Source of the DNA: SB11 sp964584305
Lineage (GTDB): Bacteria; Bacteroidota; Bacteroidia; UBA8524
Reading direction: 5' to 3'
Assembly (NCBI GenBank): GCA_964584305.1
Contig: CAZOZL010000012.1
Span: forward strand, 3,233 to 67,232
Length of the DNA: 64,000 nt
How positions within the stretch are numbered: the first letter of the stretch is position 1; each line of letters starts with the position of its first letter. This document shows, one piece after another, positions 1 to 9,230 of the stretch. Position numbers and translations under genes: made by a program. Below the pieces are notes generated by a model, which searched no databases, had not been told where the DNA came from, and saw nothing but the letters and a program-made list of their open reading frames with translations.

Positions 1-124
1 AAGTGCTAAAAGCCCTATAACTAACATAGAAACAGGTTGAAACCTGCCGCAATTCATAATCGTTATCACAACCTTTATGTATAGAGCGGGCAGTCATGCC
101 TATTCCGTCTCTTTTAGTAGGGTA
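1..124 (-). repeat. Intergenic modular repeat, copy A (modules M4 and M3)
   Basis: Read on the minus strand, this matches copy B at 48.8-48.9 kb. Module M4 (33-58) shares an exact 26-bp stretch with 48904-48929 and holds the hairpin CAGGTT-GA-AACCTG (33-46). Module M3 (about 70-122) matches 48840-48896 at roughly four positions in five and holds the hairpin GGCA-N4-TGCC. The order and relative orientation of the modules are the same as in copy B. The left end is cut by the window edge. No coding potential is visible. Confidence 0.75.
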
Positions 125-157
125 ATAATGCAAAAAATACCTCACACTCGTAGTGAG

Positions 158-730
158 TTATTCCATTGTTTCAATAAATTCTTTTATTACCATGGGGAAA
201 TGCTTTTGTTCTAAGTCGTGTATTTTGTTGGCAAGGGTGTGGGCGGTATCGTTTGTAGTAATTTTTGTTTTAGCCTGAAATAGCTTTTTTCCTTTGTCGT
301 ATTGTTGGGTTACAATATGTATGGTAATACCGCTTACTCTTTTGGTAGAGCGTATCACAGCTTCGTGTACGTACATACCGTACATTCCTTTTCCGCCAAA
401 ATCGGGCAATAGTGAAGGGTGTATATTAATAATCCGTTTGGGATATGCGGTTATTAAATTTTCGGGAATTAGCCATAAAAAACCTGCCAATACTATTATA
501 TCAGCTTCAAATGCTTGTATAAGTTCTACTATTCTTTGGCTGGTATAAAAATCAGATTTATTAAATATAATACAGGGGATACTCAGTTTTTCGCATCGCT
601 TAATTACGTGGGCATTGGGGTTATTACAAAATACGGCGGCTACCTTACCCGAACTGTCTTTACCAAAAAACTCGGCAATATTTTGAACGTTTGTTCCTGA
701 GCCTGACGCAAAAAGTACAATGTTTTTCAC
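158..730 (-). CDS. purN: Phosphoribosylglycinamide formyltransferase (GART)
   Basis: This enzyme transfers a formyl group from 10-formyltetrahydrofolate to GAR in de novo purine synthesis, in the cytoplasm. The 190-residue length is normal for PurN. The N-terminus has the family pattern LFASGSGTN, and the centre has the catalytic loop NIHPSLLPDFGGKGMYG with the His and the Asn before it that the family uses. The first codon is GTG, 17 bp downstream (in gene direction) of the neighbouring lipoprotein gene on the same strand, so the two may be co-transcribed. The next purine genes are not in the window. The call is firm because both active-site segments are present and no alternative hydroxymethyl/formyl transferase domain follows. 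Confidence 0.95.
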   Translation of the reverse strand: MKNIVLFASGSGTNVQNIAEFFGKDSSGKVAAVFCNNPNAHVIKRCEKLSIPCIIFNKSDFYTSQRIVELIQAFEADIIVLAGFLWLIPENLITAYPKRIINIHPSLLPDFGGKGMYGMYVHEAVIRSTKRVSGITIHIVTQQYDKGKKLFQAKTKITTNDTAHTLANKIHDLEQKHFPMVIKEFIETME

Positions 731-747
731 TGTTGCTAATATACAAG

Positions 748-2244
748 CTAAAATTTAAGTTCGGTATTTACCGCCTCATTTAAAAAGGCATTGAAATTAT
801 TTGCATTATTAAATAGGTGTAGCGGTACAACACTTATTATAAAATTGGTGGTGTTATCACTTTTACGAACACGTTTTGATACTAAAGTAGAAACACCCGT
901 CCAGCGACTAATAACACTGCTTTTTTCTCGGGTTATTATACCATTATACAAGGGCGAAAAACTAAAATCAACATTAGAAAGGGGCAACTCATAAGGGCGA
1001 ACGCCTGTTAAAAAGTTGGGAGTTGTAAGTATAGGCCATCCTATGTTTAGGGGTACAAGCGAGTCGTTTTGTTGCATTAAAAAAGCATCAGCATTGCTTA
1101 CAGGTAAAAACTTGCCTACGGGCGTAAAATCTATGTATGTAGGAGTTTCGGGAATATTATCGTTGGCGGCTGAAATCATTAACATTCGTCCATCATTATT
1201 AAAAAATAAACCCGACGATTTTTGTAATAAACTCATGCTAAATTCAGTATCATCACTAAACCAAAAAATATGGTCGAAAAACTTAAATATTTGTGATTGT
1301 GTAAACGGGTCGGGCGATAACTCGCTATAATTATTGGCTACTAATTCGGTCGCCATCATTATATCGTATGGGTTGTTGTTTACGGCATTAAAAGCGGTGG
1401 TGTAAAAATTTTGTATGCTTGCCCGTTGAAATTGTGATGATACGGCATTTACCAATAGTATTTTGCCTTTGGGTTTGCGCACCCATATTTTGTTTGATGC
1501 TGAAAAGGGAGAAGTTGCTCCTACTTTATCAATGGCTCGTATAAATAGTGTGTTACTATCATCAAGCAATAGCCCGCTAAGTGGGCTACCCGATGGGTTT
1601 TTACTGTTGCCCAAATATACATCGCAACTGGTAGTTGTGCCGCTAAGGTCTTTTCCTACAATCAAAAAATCTCTAAAAGCTGGTGGAACTTTAATTTTAG
1701 AACCTGTGGTATCATTCAGGCAAATTTCAAATGAGTCTAACGAGGCTATACCATCCAAGTCTTCGGCACGCCAAAAAAAACGTAGTGCAGGGAAACTGCG
1801 GGTGGGGTTGCGCGAAGGCACTGCCGTTGGCGAATAAAAACCTACCGTAGGCGATGTATTTTTTACGGGATAAAACAAACGGGCAGGACTGGGGTCGGCT
1901 TCGCCTTTATTATCAATAGCACGCACTTCAAATTTAAAATCAAAAGTATCTCTGTTGTTGGGTATAATGAGCAAAAAGGTAGAGTCTTGGCGGCGGGTAA
2001 ACTTCCAAGCACTATCGTTTATGCGGTATTCAAAGCCTGCTACATAGCCATCGTCATCCGTACCCCACCATTGTATTTTTACTTGCGATGCGAAACGGTT
2101 ATTACCCGCTCTGCTAATGGTATCGGCAATTACTGAGGTTTCAGGCGCAATATTGGTTTTTTCAGCCCCCTCAAACCCTTTTTTACAAGCCGTTAATGCT
2201 GCAATAGCAGCTATATAATACAAGTATTTTATGCCCTTATACAT
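748..2244 (-). CDS. Surface lipoprotein with Ig/fibronectin-like repeats, function unknown
   Basis: The 498-residue product starts with a lipoprotein signal ending ALTAC (Cys20) followed by KK, so it should be lipidated and exported. Two stretches, about residues 55-125 and 145-250, have a DxDGxxxxxE/SFE pattern (TDDDGYVAGFEYRIND, AEDLDGIASLDSFEI) seen in fibronectin-like or cadherin-like beta-sandwich domains of Bacteroidota surface proteins. The C-terminal half (from about 255, GKILLVNAV) looks like a separate alpha/beta domain, with a phrase close to FDHIFWFSDD. I do not recognise an enzymatic family. It lies upstream of purN on the same strand. The ATG start fits the signal peptide. Confidence 0.8.
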   Translation of the reverse strand: MYKGIKYLYYIAAIAALTACKKGFEGAEKTNIAPETSVIADTISRAGNNRFASQVKIQWWGTDDDGYVAGFEYRINDSAWKFTRRQDSTFLLIIPNNRDTFDFKFEVRAIDNKGEADPSPARLFYPVKNTSPTVGFYSPTAVPSRNPTRSFPALRFFWRAEDLDGIASLDSFEICLNDTTGSKIKVPPAFRDFLIVGKDLSGTTTSCDVYLGNSKNPSGSPLSGLLLDDSNTLFIRAIDKVGATSPFSASNKIWVRKPKGKILLVNAVSSQFQRASIQNFYTTAFNAVNNNPYDIMMATELVANNYSELSPDPFTQSQIFKFFDHIFWFSDDTEFSMSLLQKSSGLFFNNDGRMLMISAANDNIPETPTYIDFTPVGKFLPVSNADAFLMQQNDSLVPLNIGWPILTTPNFLTGVRPYELPLSNVDFSFSPLYNGIITREKSSVISRWTGVSTLVSKRVRKSDNTTNFIISVVPLHLFNNANNFNAFLNEAVNTELKF

Positions 2245-2357
2245 GGTGCGAATTTACTTATTTTATCGGTATGTAAATAGTAAATAAGGCATTGGGTTTT
2301 ACACAAGAAATAATATTGAGGTGATAAATAAAATCCTTTTGTCCTAATATTGCCAGC

Positions 2358-2993
2358 ATGAATGCTACACAATGGATAGTACTTAGTGGCACAACATCAT
2401 CGGGAAAAACTACCATAAGTCAATTTTTTGAACGTTTGGGTTTTCCTACTGTGCCTGATTTAACTCGTGTGTATATTGATACCCTTTTTAGTGAGGGCTA
2501 TACTATTGGGGAAATACGAAATGATAAAAATCTGTTTTTTCATAAAGTACACGAGTTTAGATTGTGGTGGGAGGAGAAATTGAGCCAATTTAGCAATGTA
2601 CCGATAGTCTTCGATCGTGCTGCACCTGAAATTATTGCTTATGCCCGTGTAGATGGTTTTGATGAAAACAGTTTTTGGGGAACTGTGAAAAAATACCGCT
2701 ACCAAACGGTGTTTATACCCCAACCTTTGGCTTTTGAGTCTGATGGTATGCGAAATAATGACCCTCAACGCCGTCTGCGTGTTTTTGAGGAGTTAAAAGA
2801 TGTGTATACTAATTTAGGTTATGGTATTATTGAGATACCTGTTTTGTCTGCTGAAAAGAGAGAAGTATTTTTACAACAGCATTTAAAAGTAATGGAAATT
2901 AAACCACCAAAAAATGCTGACGAGGTTAAAGTTTATATAAACGAAGTAATGGGGGAGTATATTGAGAGGATAACGAATTTAGAGCGAAGCTAG
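2358..2993 (+). CDS. AAA_28-type P-loop NTPase / kinase-like protein
   Basis: The 211-residue cytoplasmic protein begins with a Walker A motif, SGTTSSGKTT (residues 10-19), followed by a Glu/Asp-containing second strand (VPDLTRVYID). A later Arg-rich segment, DPQRRLRVFEEL (about 135-146), resembles the lid region of the AAA_28 (NadR/Ttd14-like) family, whose bacterial members are mostly uncharacterised nucleotide- or small-molecule kinases. FDRAAPEI near residue 93 would be the Walker B-like strand with the DR pair. It is a single-gene unit: the upstream gene is divergent and the downstream one convergent. The substrate cannot be inferred. Confidence 0.75.
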   Translation: MNATQWIVLSGTTSSGKTTISQFFERLGFPTVPDLTRVYIDTLFSEGYTIGEIRNDKNLFFHKVHEFRLWWEEKLSQFSNVPIVFDRAAPEIIAYARVDGFDENSFWGTVKKYRYQTVFIPQPLAFESDGMRNNDPQRRLRVFEELKDVYTNLGYGIIEIPVLSAEKREVFLQQHLKVMEIKPPKNADEVKVYINEVMGEYIERITNLERS

Positions 2994-3060
2994 TTTAAAG
3001 TTTGTTTCTACACATAGCTATAGTTTAATGCCAGTTCTTTAATTATTATGTATCCATACA

Positions 3061-3987
3061 TTAATCATCCAATAAAATAACGCCCAATATTTCGTCTTCC
3101 ATAAAACGCCCACCGGGGTAGTTTTCTGTATAGTCAAGGTTTAGCCAAATATTACCGCTTTCGTCAATATGGTAGTGTAGTGAGTTGCCTTTGGTTTCTT
3201 CTACAAATAGTTTTTCTCTTATCAGGTAGTTTATTTCTTCTAAATCTTGCTTATTGCCTATATATATTTCGGGGTACAGGTGTCCTGTGGTGTGTATCAT
3301 GCGGGGGCGTGCGCCAATGGCTTTTAGGCAGGCACTCATAAATATGGTATGGTCATCACAATCGCCAGCAAAAAGGTCGACGGTTTCGCTGGCTTTGGCA
3401 TAATACTCGCTACTTTCAGGGTCGCTCACATAATTCCAACGGTTGTTTATTTCCTTAAAAATAGAAAAACTTTGTATGGTAACTCTGTGCTTGCTATATA
3501 CACCCTCATTAAATTTTGTAAAGTTTTTCGAGGCTAATTTTACCGCTAAATTCCGTACCACGTCCGATTTATAATCTACCGCTGCTTTTACTTGAGATTT
3601 CATCGGAAATGCTATTACCTCATTTATAACAATATGCTCAGGATTAGGGCTATTTGCCATATTATATAGCAGTACTTTATAATCAGTATAAAAATTTAGA
3701 AAGCCGTATTTGTTCCAAATACTGCCATAAGCCAGCCAGCACATTGCCAATACAAAACCGATGAGTATAATGGGCTTAAAAACATTTAATAATATACGAA
3801 TTAGGAAATAAATAGCGGTGGCTAAAAGTATGCGGTCTATATAAAGTGGCCAATTAGGGTTGGGCAATACTTTGTGCAGTATGATAAAAATGGGCAATAC
3901 AAAAAAGTAGGAAAGAAAAGTTATAATACCATCAGCAATGGAGTTTTTTTCTTTCTCGTTTTCCTTTGTGTTAATTGCCTCTTCCAT
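3061..3987 (-). CDS. Membrane-anchored transglutaminase-like domain protein
   Basis: Three hydrophobic segments lie in the first 110 residues (about 22-40, 50-72 and 76-92), followed by a soluble domain. That domain has the transglutaminase-like triad: Cys in GDCDDHTIFM (about residue 208), His in TTGHLYPEIYIG (about 235) and Asp in WLNLDYT (about 282). Such domains act as cysteine proteases or peptide cross-linkers, often on cell-envelope substrates; the substrate here is unknown. The 308-residue protein is transcribed alone and diverges from prfB. A -7 box (TACCTTTG on the minus strand, 4017-4024) lies 29 bp before the ATG. Confidence 0.8.
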   Translation of the reverse strand: MEEAINTKENEKEKNSIADGIITFLSYFFVLPIFIILHKVLPNPNWPLYIDRILLATAIYFLIRILLNVFKPIILIGFVLAMCWLAYGSIWNKYGFLNFYTDYKVLLYNMANSPNPEHIVINEVIAFPMKSQVKAAVDYKSDVVRNLAVKLASKNFTKFNEGVYSKHRVTIQSFSIFKEINNRWNYVSDPESSEYYAKASETVDLFAGDCDDHTIFMSACLKAIGARPRMIHTTGHLYPEIYIGNKQDLEEINYLIREKLFVEETKGNSLHYHIDESGNIWLNLDYTENYPGGRFMEDEILGVILLDD

Positions 3988-4016
3988 CTCATTTTATATA
4001 AACGATAATAGCACTG

Positions 4017-4024
4017 CAAAGGTA
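4017..4024 (-). promoter_or_regulatory. -7 promoter box TACCTTTG for the transglutaminase-like gene
   Basis: This is an exact match to the Bacteroidota -7 consensus TAnnTTTG, 29 bp upstream of the ATG. I see no clear -33 TTG at the expected distance. Confidence 0.5.
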
Positions 4025-4092
4025 CGATAGTTACGCTTGTGTGCCATTATTTATTTTAAAAATACTTGTATAATGTGGTGTATAAAAATCGC

Positions 4093-4100
4093 TACTTTTG
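4093..4100 (+). promoter_or_regulatory. -7 promoter box TACTTTTG directly before prfB
   Basis: Exact TAnnTTTG match ending only 6 nt before the prfB ATG at 4107. If it is used, the transcript would start within a few bases of the start codon, giving an almost leaderless mRNA. Confidence 0.5.
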
Positions 4101-4106
4101 CCTGCT

Positions 4107-5196
4107 ATGACCACAGACCAATATAAAGATTTAAGAGGTAGAGTTGAAGCCTTGAGGAGGTACCTTTGACGTTGATGCCAAGCTGAAAAGAATTGAAGAG
4201 GCTGAAGCCATTACGCTTGAGCCTAATTTTTGGGATAACCCGAAAAATGCCGAAAAACATCTAAAAAGTATTAAAAAAGAAAAAGTTTGGACACAAGCCT
4301 TTAATAAAGTGCAAACCAAACTTGATGACCTTAGTGTTTTACACGAGTTTGCCGAAATGGGTGAAGAGGTGGGGAGCGAGTTAGAAACTCAATACAACGC
4401 TACGATAAAAGCGGTGGACGAGTTGGAGTTTAAAAATATGTTGAGTGGCGAGGAAGACCAATTGGGGGCTATTGTGAATATAAATGCAGGAGCAGGCGGA
4501 ACTGAAAGCCAAGACTGGGCAGAGATGCTAATGCGTATGTATATAATGTGGGGTGAGAAAAACGGCTTTAAAGTTTCCGAGTTAGACTATCAAGCGGGAG
4601 AAGGGGCGGGTATAAAATCGTGCAGTTTGCAGATTGATGGTGAGTTTGCCTATGGCTACCTAAAGGGTGAAAACGGCGTACATCGTTTAGTACGTATCTC
4701 TCCTTTTGATAGTAATGCTCGCAGGCATACCTCCTTCACATCGGTATATGTGTATCCTGCGGTAGATGATAGTATAGATATAGAAATTAATCCTTCTGAT
4801 TTGGAGGTTACTACTGCTCGCTCTGGTGGTGCAGGGGGGCAAAATGTGAACAAGGTGGAGACAAAGGTACACATGAAACATTTGCCTACGGGTATTGTAG
4901 TGGTGTGCCAAGCCGACCGTAGCCAATTAGGCAATCGTGAAAAAGCATTGCAAATGCTAAAATCACAATTGTATGAGCTGGAAATGCGAAAACGAAACGA
5001 AGCCAAAGCAGAGGTAGAAGCAGGTAAGAAAAAAATAGAGTGGGGTTCACAAATACGTAGTTATGTATTGCATCCTTATAAAATGGTAAAAGATACCCGT
5101 ACTAACTATGAAACCAGTAATGCACAGGGTGTATTAGACGGTGAGTTGGATGGTTTTATTAAAGCCTTTTTAATGGAGTTTGGTAGTAAGAAGTAA
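4107..5196 (+). CDS. prfB: Peptide chain release factor 2, made through a programmed +1 frameshift
   Basis: RF2 releases finished chains at UGA and UAA. The first reading frame runs from ATG 4107 to an in-frame TGA at 4167-4169; a +1 shift at CTT-TGA-C joins it to the long frame that ends at 5196, giving about 362 residues, the normal RF2 length. The shift site has AGGAGG at 4155-4160, three bases before CTT, the same arrangement as in the classical RF2 site. The product has the stop-codon recognition tripeptide SPF (RISPFDSNARR) and the peptidyl-tRNA hydrolysis motif GGQ (GGAGGQNVNKVET). The in-frame TGA gives autoregulation: low RF2 lets ribosomes shift and make more. This is a functional gene, not a broken one. 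Confidence 0.97.
4155..4170 (+). promoter_or_regulatory. prfB programmed frameshift element (AGGAGG, slip codon CTT, TGA stop)
   Basis: AGGAGG (4155-4160), spacer TAC (4161-4163), slip codon CTT (4164-4166), in-frame stop TGA (4167-4169), then C (4170). All parts of the canonical RF2 frameshift signal are present with canonical spacing. Confidence 0.95.
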
Positions 5197-5206
5197 AAAA
5201 TTGTTA

Positions 5207-5251
5207 AGGGGTGCACTTGTTTTTAATAAGTCAATTTTTAGGGGTGCACTT
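5207..5251. repeat. 12-bp direct repeat AGGGGTGCACTT, 33 bp apart
   Basis: AGGGGTGCACTT occurs at 5207-5218 and again, identically, at 5240-5251. The two copies fill the short gap between the convergent ends of prfB and the PAS kinase, and the second abuts the kinase stop codon. Each copy contains the palindrome GTGCAC. No element is recognisable between them. Confidence 0.6.
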
Positions 5252-8200
5252 CTACTCTTTAGGCCAAGTAAAGTAAAAAGTTGCGCCTTTTCCTTTTGCT
5301 GATTCTACCCATACTTCGCCGCCTTTTTCGTCTATTATTTTTTTCACTATGGCAAGCCCTACGCCGGTACTTTCTACCTTGTCTCGTGCTTCAAGAGTTT
5401 GGAAAATGACAAATATTTTCTCGTGGTATTCTTCTTCAATACCATCTCCATTATCAGTAATTCCAAATTTATAAAACTTGCCTATTTCTTTACAGGTTAT
5501 TTTCAGGGTAGGTTTAGGGTTTTTATTGTACTTAATAACATTGCTAATAAAATTAGCGAATATCTGTTCTAAGGCTATTTTTTCGGTAGTAAGCGTGGGT
5601 AGTTTTGCGGGAATACTTATTTTAAGCTCTTTGGGTGGAGCTAACATATCTATTATTCCATCAATTAATGAGCGAATATTTACCGTACTTGGGTTAACGG
5701 TAATACGTCCTGCCCGTGAGTAGTTCAGTATTCCATTAATAAGGTCTTCAAGTCTGCCTACTCTGCCTCTAAGTAGGTTAAATTGGTATTTTGTATCGCC
5801 TTTCAATTGCCCTTCAAGGTCTTCTTCAATCCACATACTAAGGTTGTTTATAGCTCGCAGTGGTGCTTTTAAATCGTGTGATACTATGTAGGCAAATTGG
5901 TCAAGTTCTTTATTAATACTTTCAAGTTCGTTGGTATATTCTTTTAGTTGGCGTTCTGCCTCTTTTTGCTGGGTTATATCCTGAAAAATGCCTCGCACAT
6001 AAGGGACTCTACCCGCTTCAATTACGGGTATTCCTTTTGTTCTCACATCTAATATTTTATCCGTTTTTGTTATTATTTGCGATTGTATATCAAAAGGTTT
6101 TTTGTTATGTATTGCATTTTTAAGTGCCTCTACTATTGCAGGGCGGGTTTCTTTGGTATAAAAGGTATGTACATTATCAAGCGTGGGGGTAAAATCTTTT
6201 TTTACTGCTTGTATGGTGTACATTTCTTCACTCCAAGTAACGGTATGGGTGCGCATATCAATTTCCCAGTTGCCCACGCGTGCTATGTGTTGCGCTTCTT
6301 GCAACTCGTTTTGCGATTTTAGTATTCTTTGTTCGGCAAGGGTGCTTTCTGTTACATCAAAGTTTACGCCAATCATGCGTAATGGTTTTTCTGTTTTTTC
6401 TTCTTTAAATAGTTTTGATATTGCTGTTATATAGCGTACTTCATTGTTTTTGGTGAGTATTCTAAAAGTATCTTTAAAATCGCCTTGTTTACCCTCGGTA
6501 GTGGCTTGTATGCTGTCGTATATGCGTTGTTTATCATCAGGGTGAAGTGTTTTATCAAAAGCATCGTAATCGCTCTTATAATCGTTGGGGTTTATATCAA
6601 ACAAGGGGTACATTTCTTTATCCCATAGCAGGTTGTCTGTTACCAAGTTCCAATCCCAAATACCAAGCCGTGCGGCTTGGGTAGCAAGGGTTAAACGTTC
6701 TTGGCTATCTTGTAGTTTTTTTTCGGCGGCTTTTCTTTCAGTAATATCTAAGCCAAAGCCAATCACATTAGTTAACTCTCCCTCATTGTTTAGCAGGGGA
6801 AACATACGGCGCAGTGCCCATGTAGTGCCATTTGGCGTTTCTAAGGGTTCTTCAAATTCTATTTGCTCTTTGGTATAAGCCACTTTGTTAAATATAGCAC
6901 GGCGGTTATGGGCTATGGTTTTGTCTCTTCCATATTTTTCGCAATAGTCATAGTCGTCTTTACCTATAATAAACGCCCTTTTTTCAGGGTCTATAAATGC
7001 CATCTCATTGGCAAACATATATCTATGTTTACTATCAAAAACGGCTATTTCGGTGGGTATTTTGTTGAGTATAGTTTCGTAAAATGCTTGCAATTTTTTG
7101 CTTTCTTGCTCGGCCTCTTTACGGTCGGTAATATCGCGTGAGTTTAGCACTATGCCTTCAATACCTTGTACGTGAAGCAAATTGTTGGCTATACTTTCTA
7201 CATATAGCCAGCTTCCGTTTTTGTGTTTGAAACGAAACTCTATAGGGTCTGATATTCCACCTCTATCCAATCCACTAAAAAATCTGCGGGTGGTTATTTT
7301 AATGTCATCAGGATGGATGAAATCGAAGAAGCTTTTGCCTACTACTTCTTTTTCTTCGTAGCCAAAATTTCTGTAAAATGAGGGGCTTTCATACACTGTA
7401 TCTCCCTTGTGGCTTAGTATGGTAGTAATATCTGTACTATTTTGTACTAATAAGCGAAAGCGGTTTTCGCTTTCTTTTAGTTTTTCTTCTGCTTCTATTT
7501 GCTCGGTAATATCTGTTAGCACACCTTGAAAGTAGGCGGCACTGTTTTCGTCTCCGTTTCTTACTATTTGTATGTCAGAGTCTATCCAATGGTAATTATC
7601 TTGACTATCTTTAAGTCTAAATCGCAGTTGTAGTTGTTCTGTCTTGTCTCTAAAACTTTGTAATACTTTGCGTGTTACTGGTTTCACATCATCAGGATGA
7701 ACAAAATGTATAAAAGCAATATTTTGGCTTACCCATTCTTGGGCATCATAGCCATAAGCGGCAATGTTTTCTGATATATACTCAATATTAAGTTTAAAGT
7801 TGGGTGTCCAGCGGATGAGTAATGTGGTACTACTTTTTATAATTAATTCTGATACTTGCGCTTTTTCCTGCGCTTCTTTTAACGGTGTAATATCTGTATG
7901 TGTACCTATAAATCTACGGTTTAATGTTCCGTTTTCCTCTTCACTTTCAATAATTTTCCCTCTGTCTAATATATATTTATATGTACCATCAGCACAAAGT
8001 AGCCTATACTCGTTTTGGTAATTATTGCTTTTTCCTTCTACATGAGTTTCAAAAACTTTTCTAGCTTGGTTTCTATCTTCGGGATGAACAAACTCCCAAA
8101 CTTGGGGAAACTGTGGCTGCATTGTAGGGTCTGTATAGCCAAACATTTCCTTCCACGTGTTTGATACAAACAGTGTGTTATTTTCAATGTCCCAATCCCA

Positions 8201-9223
8201 AACCCCATCTTGCCCACCACTAAGGGCGTATTTCCAGCGTTCTTCGCTTACTCTAAGCTCCTTTTCAAATTCTTTTTTCTCGGTTATATCGGCTTCTATA
8301 CCTATAAATCCTGTAAGGTCATTACTATCATTTTTAATAGGCGTAAGGTTTATGGCTAACCAAAATTTTTTCCCACTTTTACTGTAATAGTGCATTTCGC
8401 CATTAAAAGGTTCGCCATTTTTTATGGCTAAGCGCATTGCTTTTAGGGTATTTTTCGAAGTATTTTCGCCTTGCAGCAAATCGCTAGGTTTTTTGCCCAT
8501 CAACTCGTTTAAGGTATAGCCAGTAACACGTACAAAAGCCTCGTTTGCCCAAGTAACAGACCCCCTTATATCAAAAATTATAACAGAGTTTAGCGTTTTT
8601 TGGGCGACTATACTTAATTTTTTTATTTCCTCATCGGTTATTTTTTTTGGTGTAATATCAGTTTTTATTGCCATGTACTGATATACTTCTCCTTGCGCGT
8701 TATGGAAGGGTATTATATTGGTAGCCTCCCAGTATTCTTTTCCTTTTTTTGTTCGATTTTTTACCTCACCGCTCCATATTTCGCCTTTGCTGATGGTTGC
8801 CCAAAGGGTTTTCCAAAAATTTTCGGTATGATAGCCTGATGTTATTACTTTATGTGGCTTGCCCACAAGCTCTTTTTTACTGTAGCCGCTGGTTTCGCAA
8901 AACCTGTTGTTTACATCGGTTATAATACCCTCAGTATTGGTATAACTCACTGAAAAACTGGCATCCACTGCCTTGCCAAACTCATTTAGCTTTTTGTATG
9001 ATTCTGTTAGTGCTTCTTTTATCTCGTCTTTCTCATTATTTAAAAGGTTTTTGCTTTTAAATAACTCTTGTGAGTTTAACTCTAATTCCTGTGCAAGATG
9101 TTTATAGTCATCGTCAAAATTTTGGTAGGAATTGTTAATATCCTCAAGCAGTTGTTTTATTTCTGCTGGAGTTTTATCACTATTAAGATGTTTCTTTAGT
9201 TGCTTTTTTAATAGCTTATGCAT
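5252..9223 (-). CDS. Soluble multi-PAS sensor histidine kinase (about eight PAS domains)
   Basis: The 1323-residue protein has an N-terminal coiled coil (1-85), then about eight successive PAS/PAC units, most closing with a DITxxKxAE-like PAC end (near residues 195, 315, 450, 575, 700, 830, 955 and 1085). A HisKA domain follows, with phospho-acceptor His in VSHDLKAPLR (about 1108), then a HATPase domain with N-box (FISNVIKYN), G1 (DNGDGIEEE) and G2 (GVGLAIVKK). There is no signal peptide, membrane segment or receiver domain, so it senses cytoplasmic or redox/ligand cues. The output partner is not adjacent, but a lone HPt protein is encoded divergently just upstream. The ligands of the PAS domains cannot be read from sequence. 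Confidence 0.93.
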   Translation of the reverse strand: MHKLLKKQLKKHLNSDKTPAEIKQLLEDINNSYQNFDDDYKHLAQELELNSQELFKSKNLLNNEKDEIKEALTESYKKLNEFGKAVDASFSVSYTNTEGIITDVNNRFCETSGYSKKELVGKPHKVITSGYHTENFWKTLWATISKGEIWSGEVKNRTKKGKEYWEATNIIPFHNAQGEVYQYMAIKTDITPKKITDEEIKKLSIVAQKTLNSVIIFDIRGSVTWANEAFVRVTGYTLNELMGKKPSDLLQGENTSKNTLKAMRLAIKNGEPFNGEMHYYSKSGKKFWLAINLTPIKNDSNDLTGFIGIEADITEKKEFEKELRVSEERWKYALSGGQDGVWDWDIENNTLFVSNTWKEMFGYTDPTMQPQFPQVWEFVHPEDRNQARKVFETHVEGKSNNYQNEYRLLCADGTYKYILDRGKIIESEEENGTLNRRFIGTHTDITPLKEAQEKAQVSELIIKSSTTLLIRWTPNFKLNIEYISENIAAYGYDAQEWVSQNIAFIHFVHPDDVKPVTRKVLQSFRDKTEQLQLRFRLKDSQDNYHWIDSDIQIVRNGDENSAAYFQGVLTDITEQIEAEEKLKESENRFRLLVQNSTDITTILSHKGDTVYESPSFYRNFGYEEKEVVGKSFFDFIHPDDIKITTRRFFSGLDRGGISDPIEFRFKHKNGSWLYVESIANNLLHVQGIEGIVLNSRDITDRKEAEQESKKLQAFYETILNKIPTEIAVFDSKHRYMFANEMAFIDPEKRAFIIGKDDYDYCEKYGRDKTIAHNRRAIFNKVAYTKEQIEFEEPLETPNGTTWALRRMFPLLNNEGELTNVIGFGLDITERKAAEKKLQDSQERLTLATQAARLGIWDWNLVTDNLLWDKEMYPLFDINPNDYKSDYDAFDKTLHPDDKQRIYDSIQATTEGKQGDFKDTFRILTKNNEVRYITAISKLFKEEKTEKPLRMIGVNFDVTESTLAEQRILKSQNELQEAQHIARVGNWEIDMRTHTVTWSEEMYTIQAVKKDFTPTLDNVHTFYTKETRPAIVEALKNAIHNKKPFDIQSQIITKTDKILDVRTKGIPVIEAGRVPYVRGIFQDITQQKEAERQLKEYTNELESINKELDQFAYIVSHDLKAPLRAINNLSMWIEEDLEGQLKGDTKYQFNLLRGRVGRLEDLINGILNYSRAGRITVNPSTVNIRSLIDGIIDMLAPPKELKISIPAKLPTLTTEKIALEQIFANFISNVIKYNKNPKPTLKITCKEIGKFYKFGITDNGDGIEEEYHEKIFVIFQTLEARDKVESTGVGLAIVKKIIDEKGGEVWVESAKGKGATFYFTWPKE

Positions 9224-9230
9224 TAATTTT

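Noticed and set aside
141..165. Possible M1 repeat module next to the purN stop
   Set aside because: Only a short partial match (CTCGTAGTGAGTTATT), overlapping the stop codon; too weak to include.
4107..4169. prfB read as a pseudogene because of an in-frame TGA
   Set aside because: The site is the standard RF2 frameshift signal with AGGAGG, CTT and TGA-C, and both frames are intact around it.
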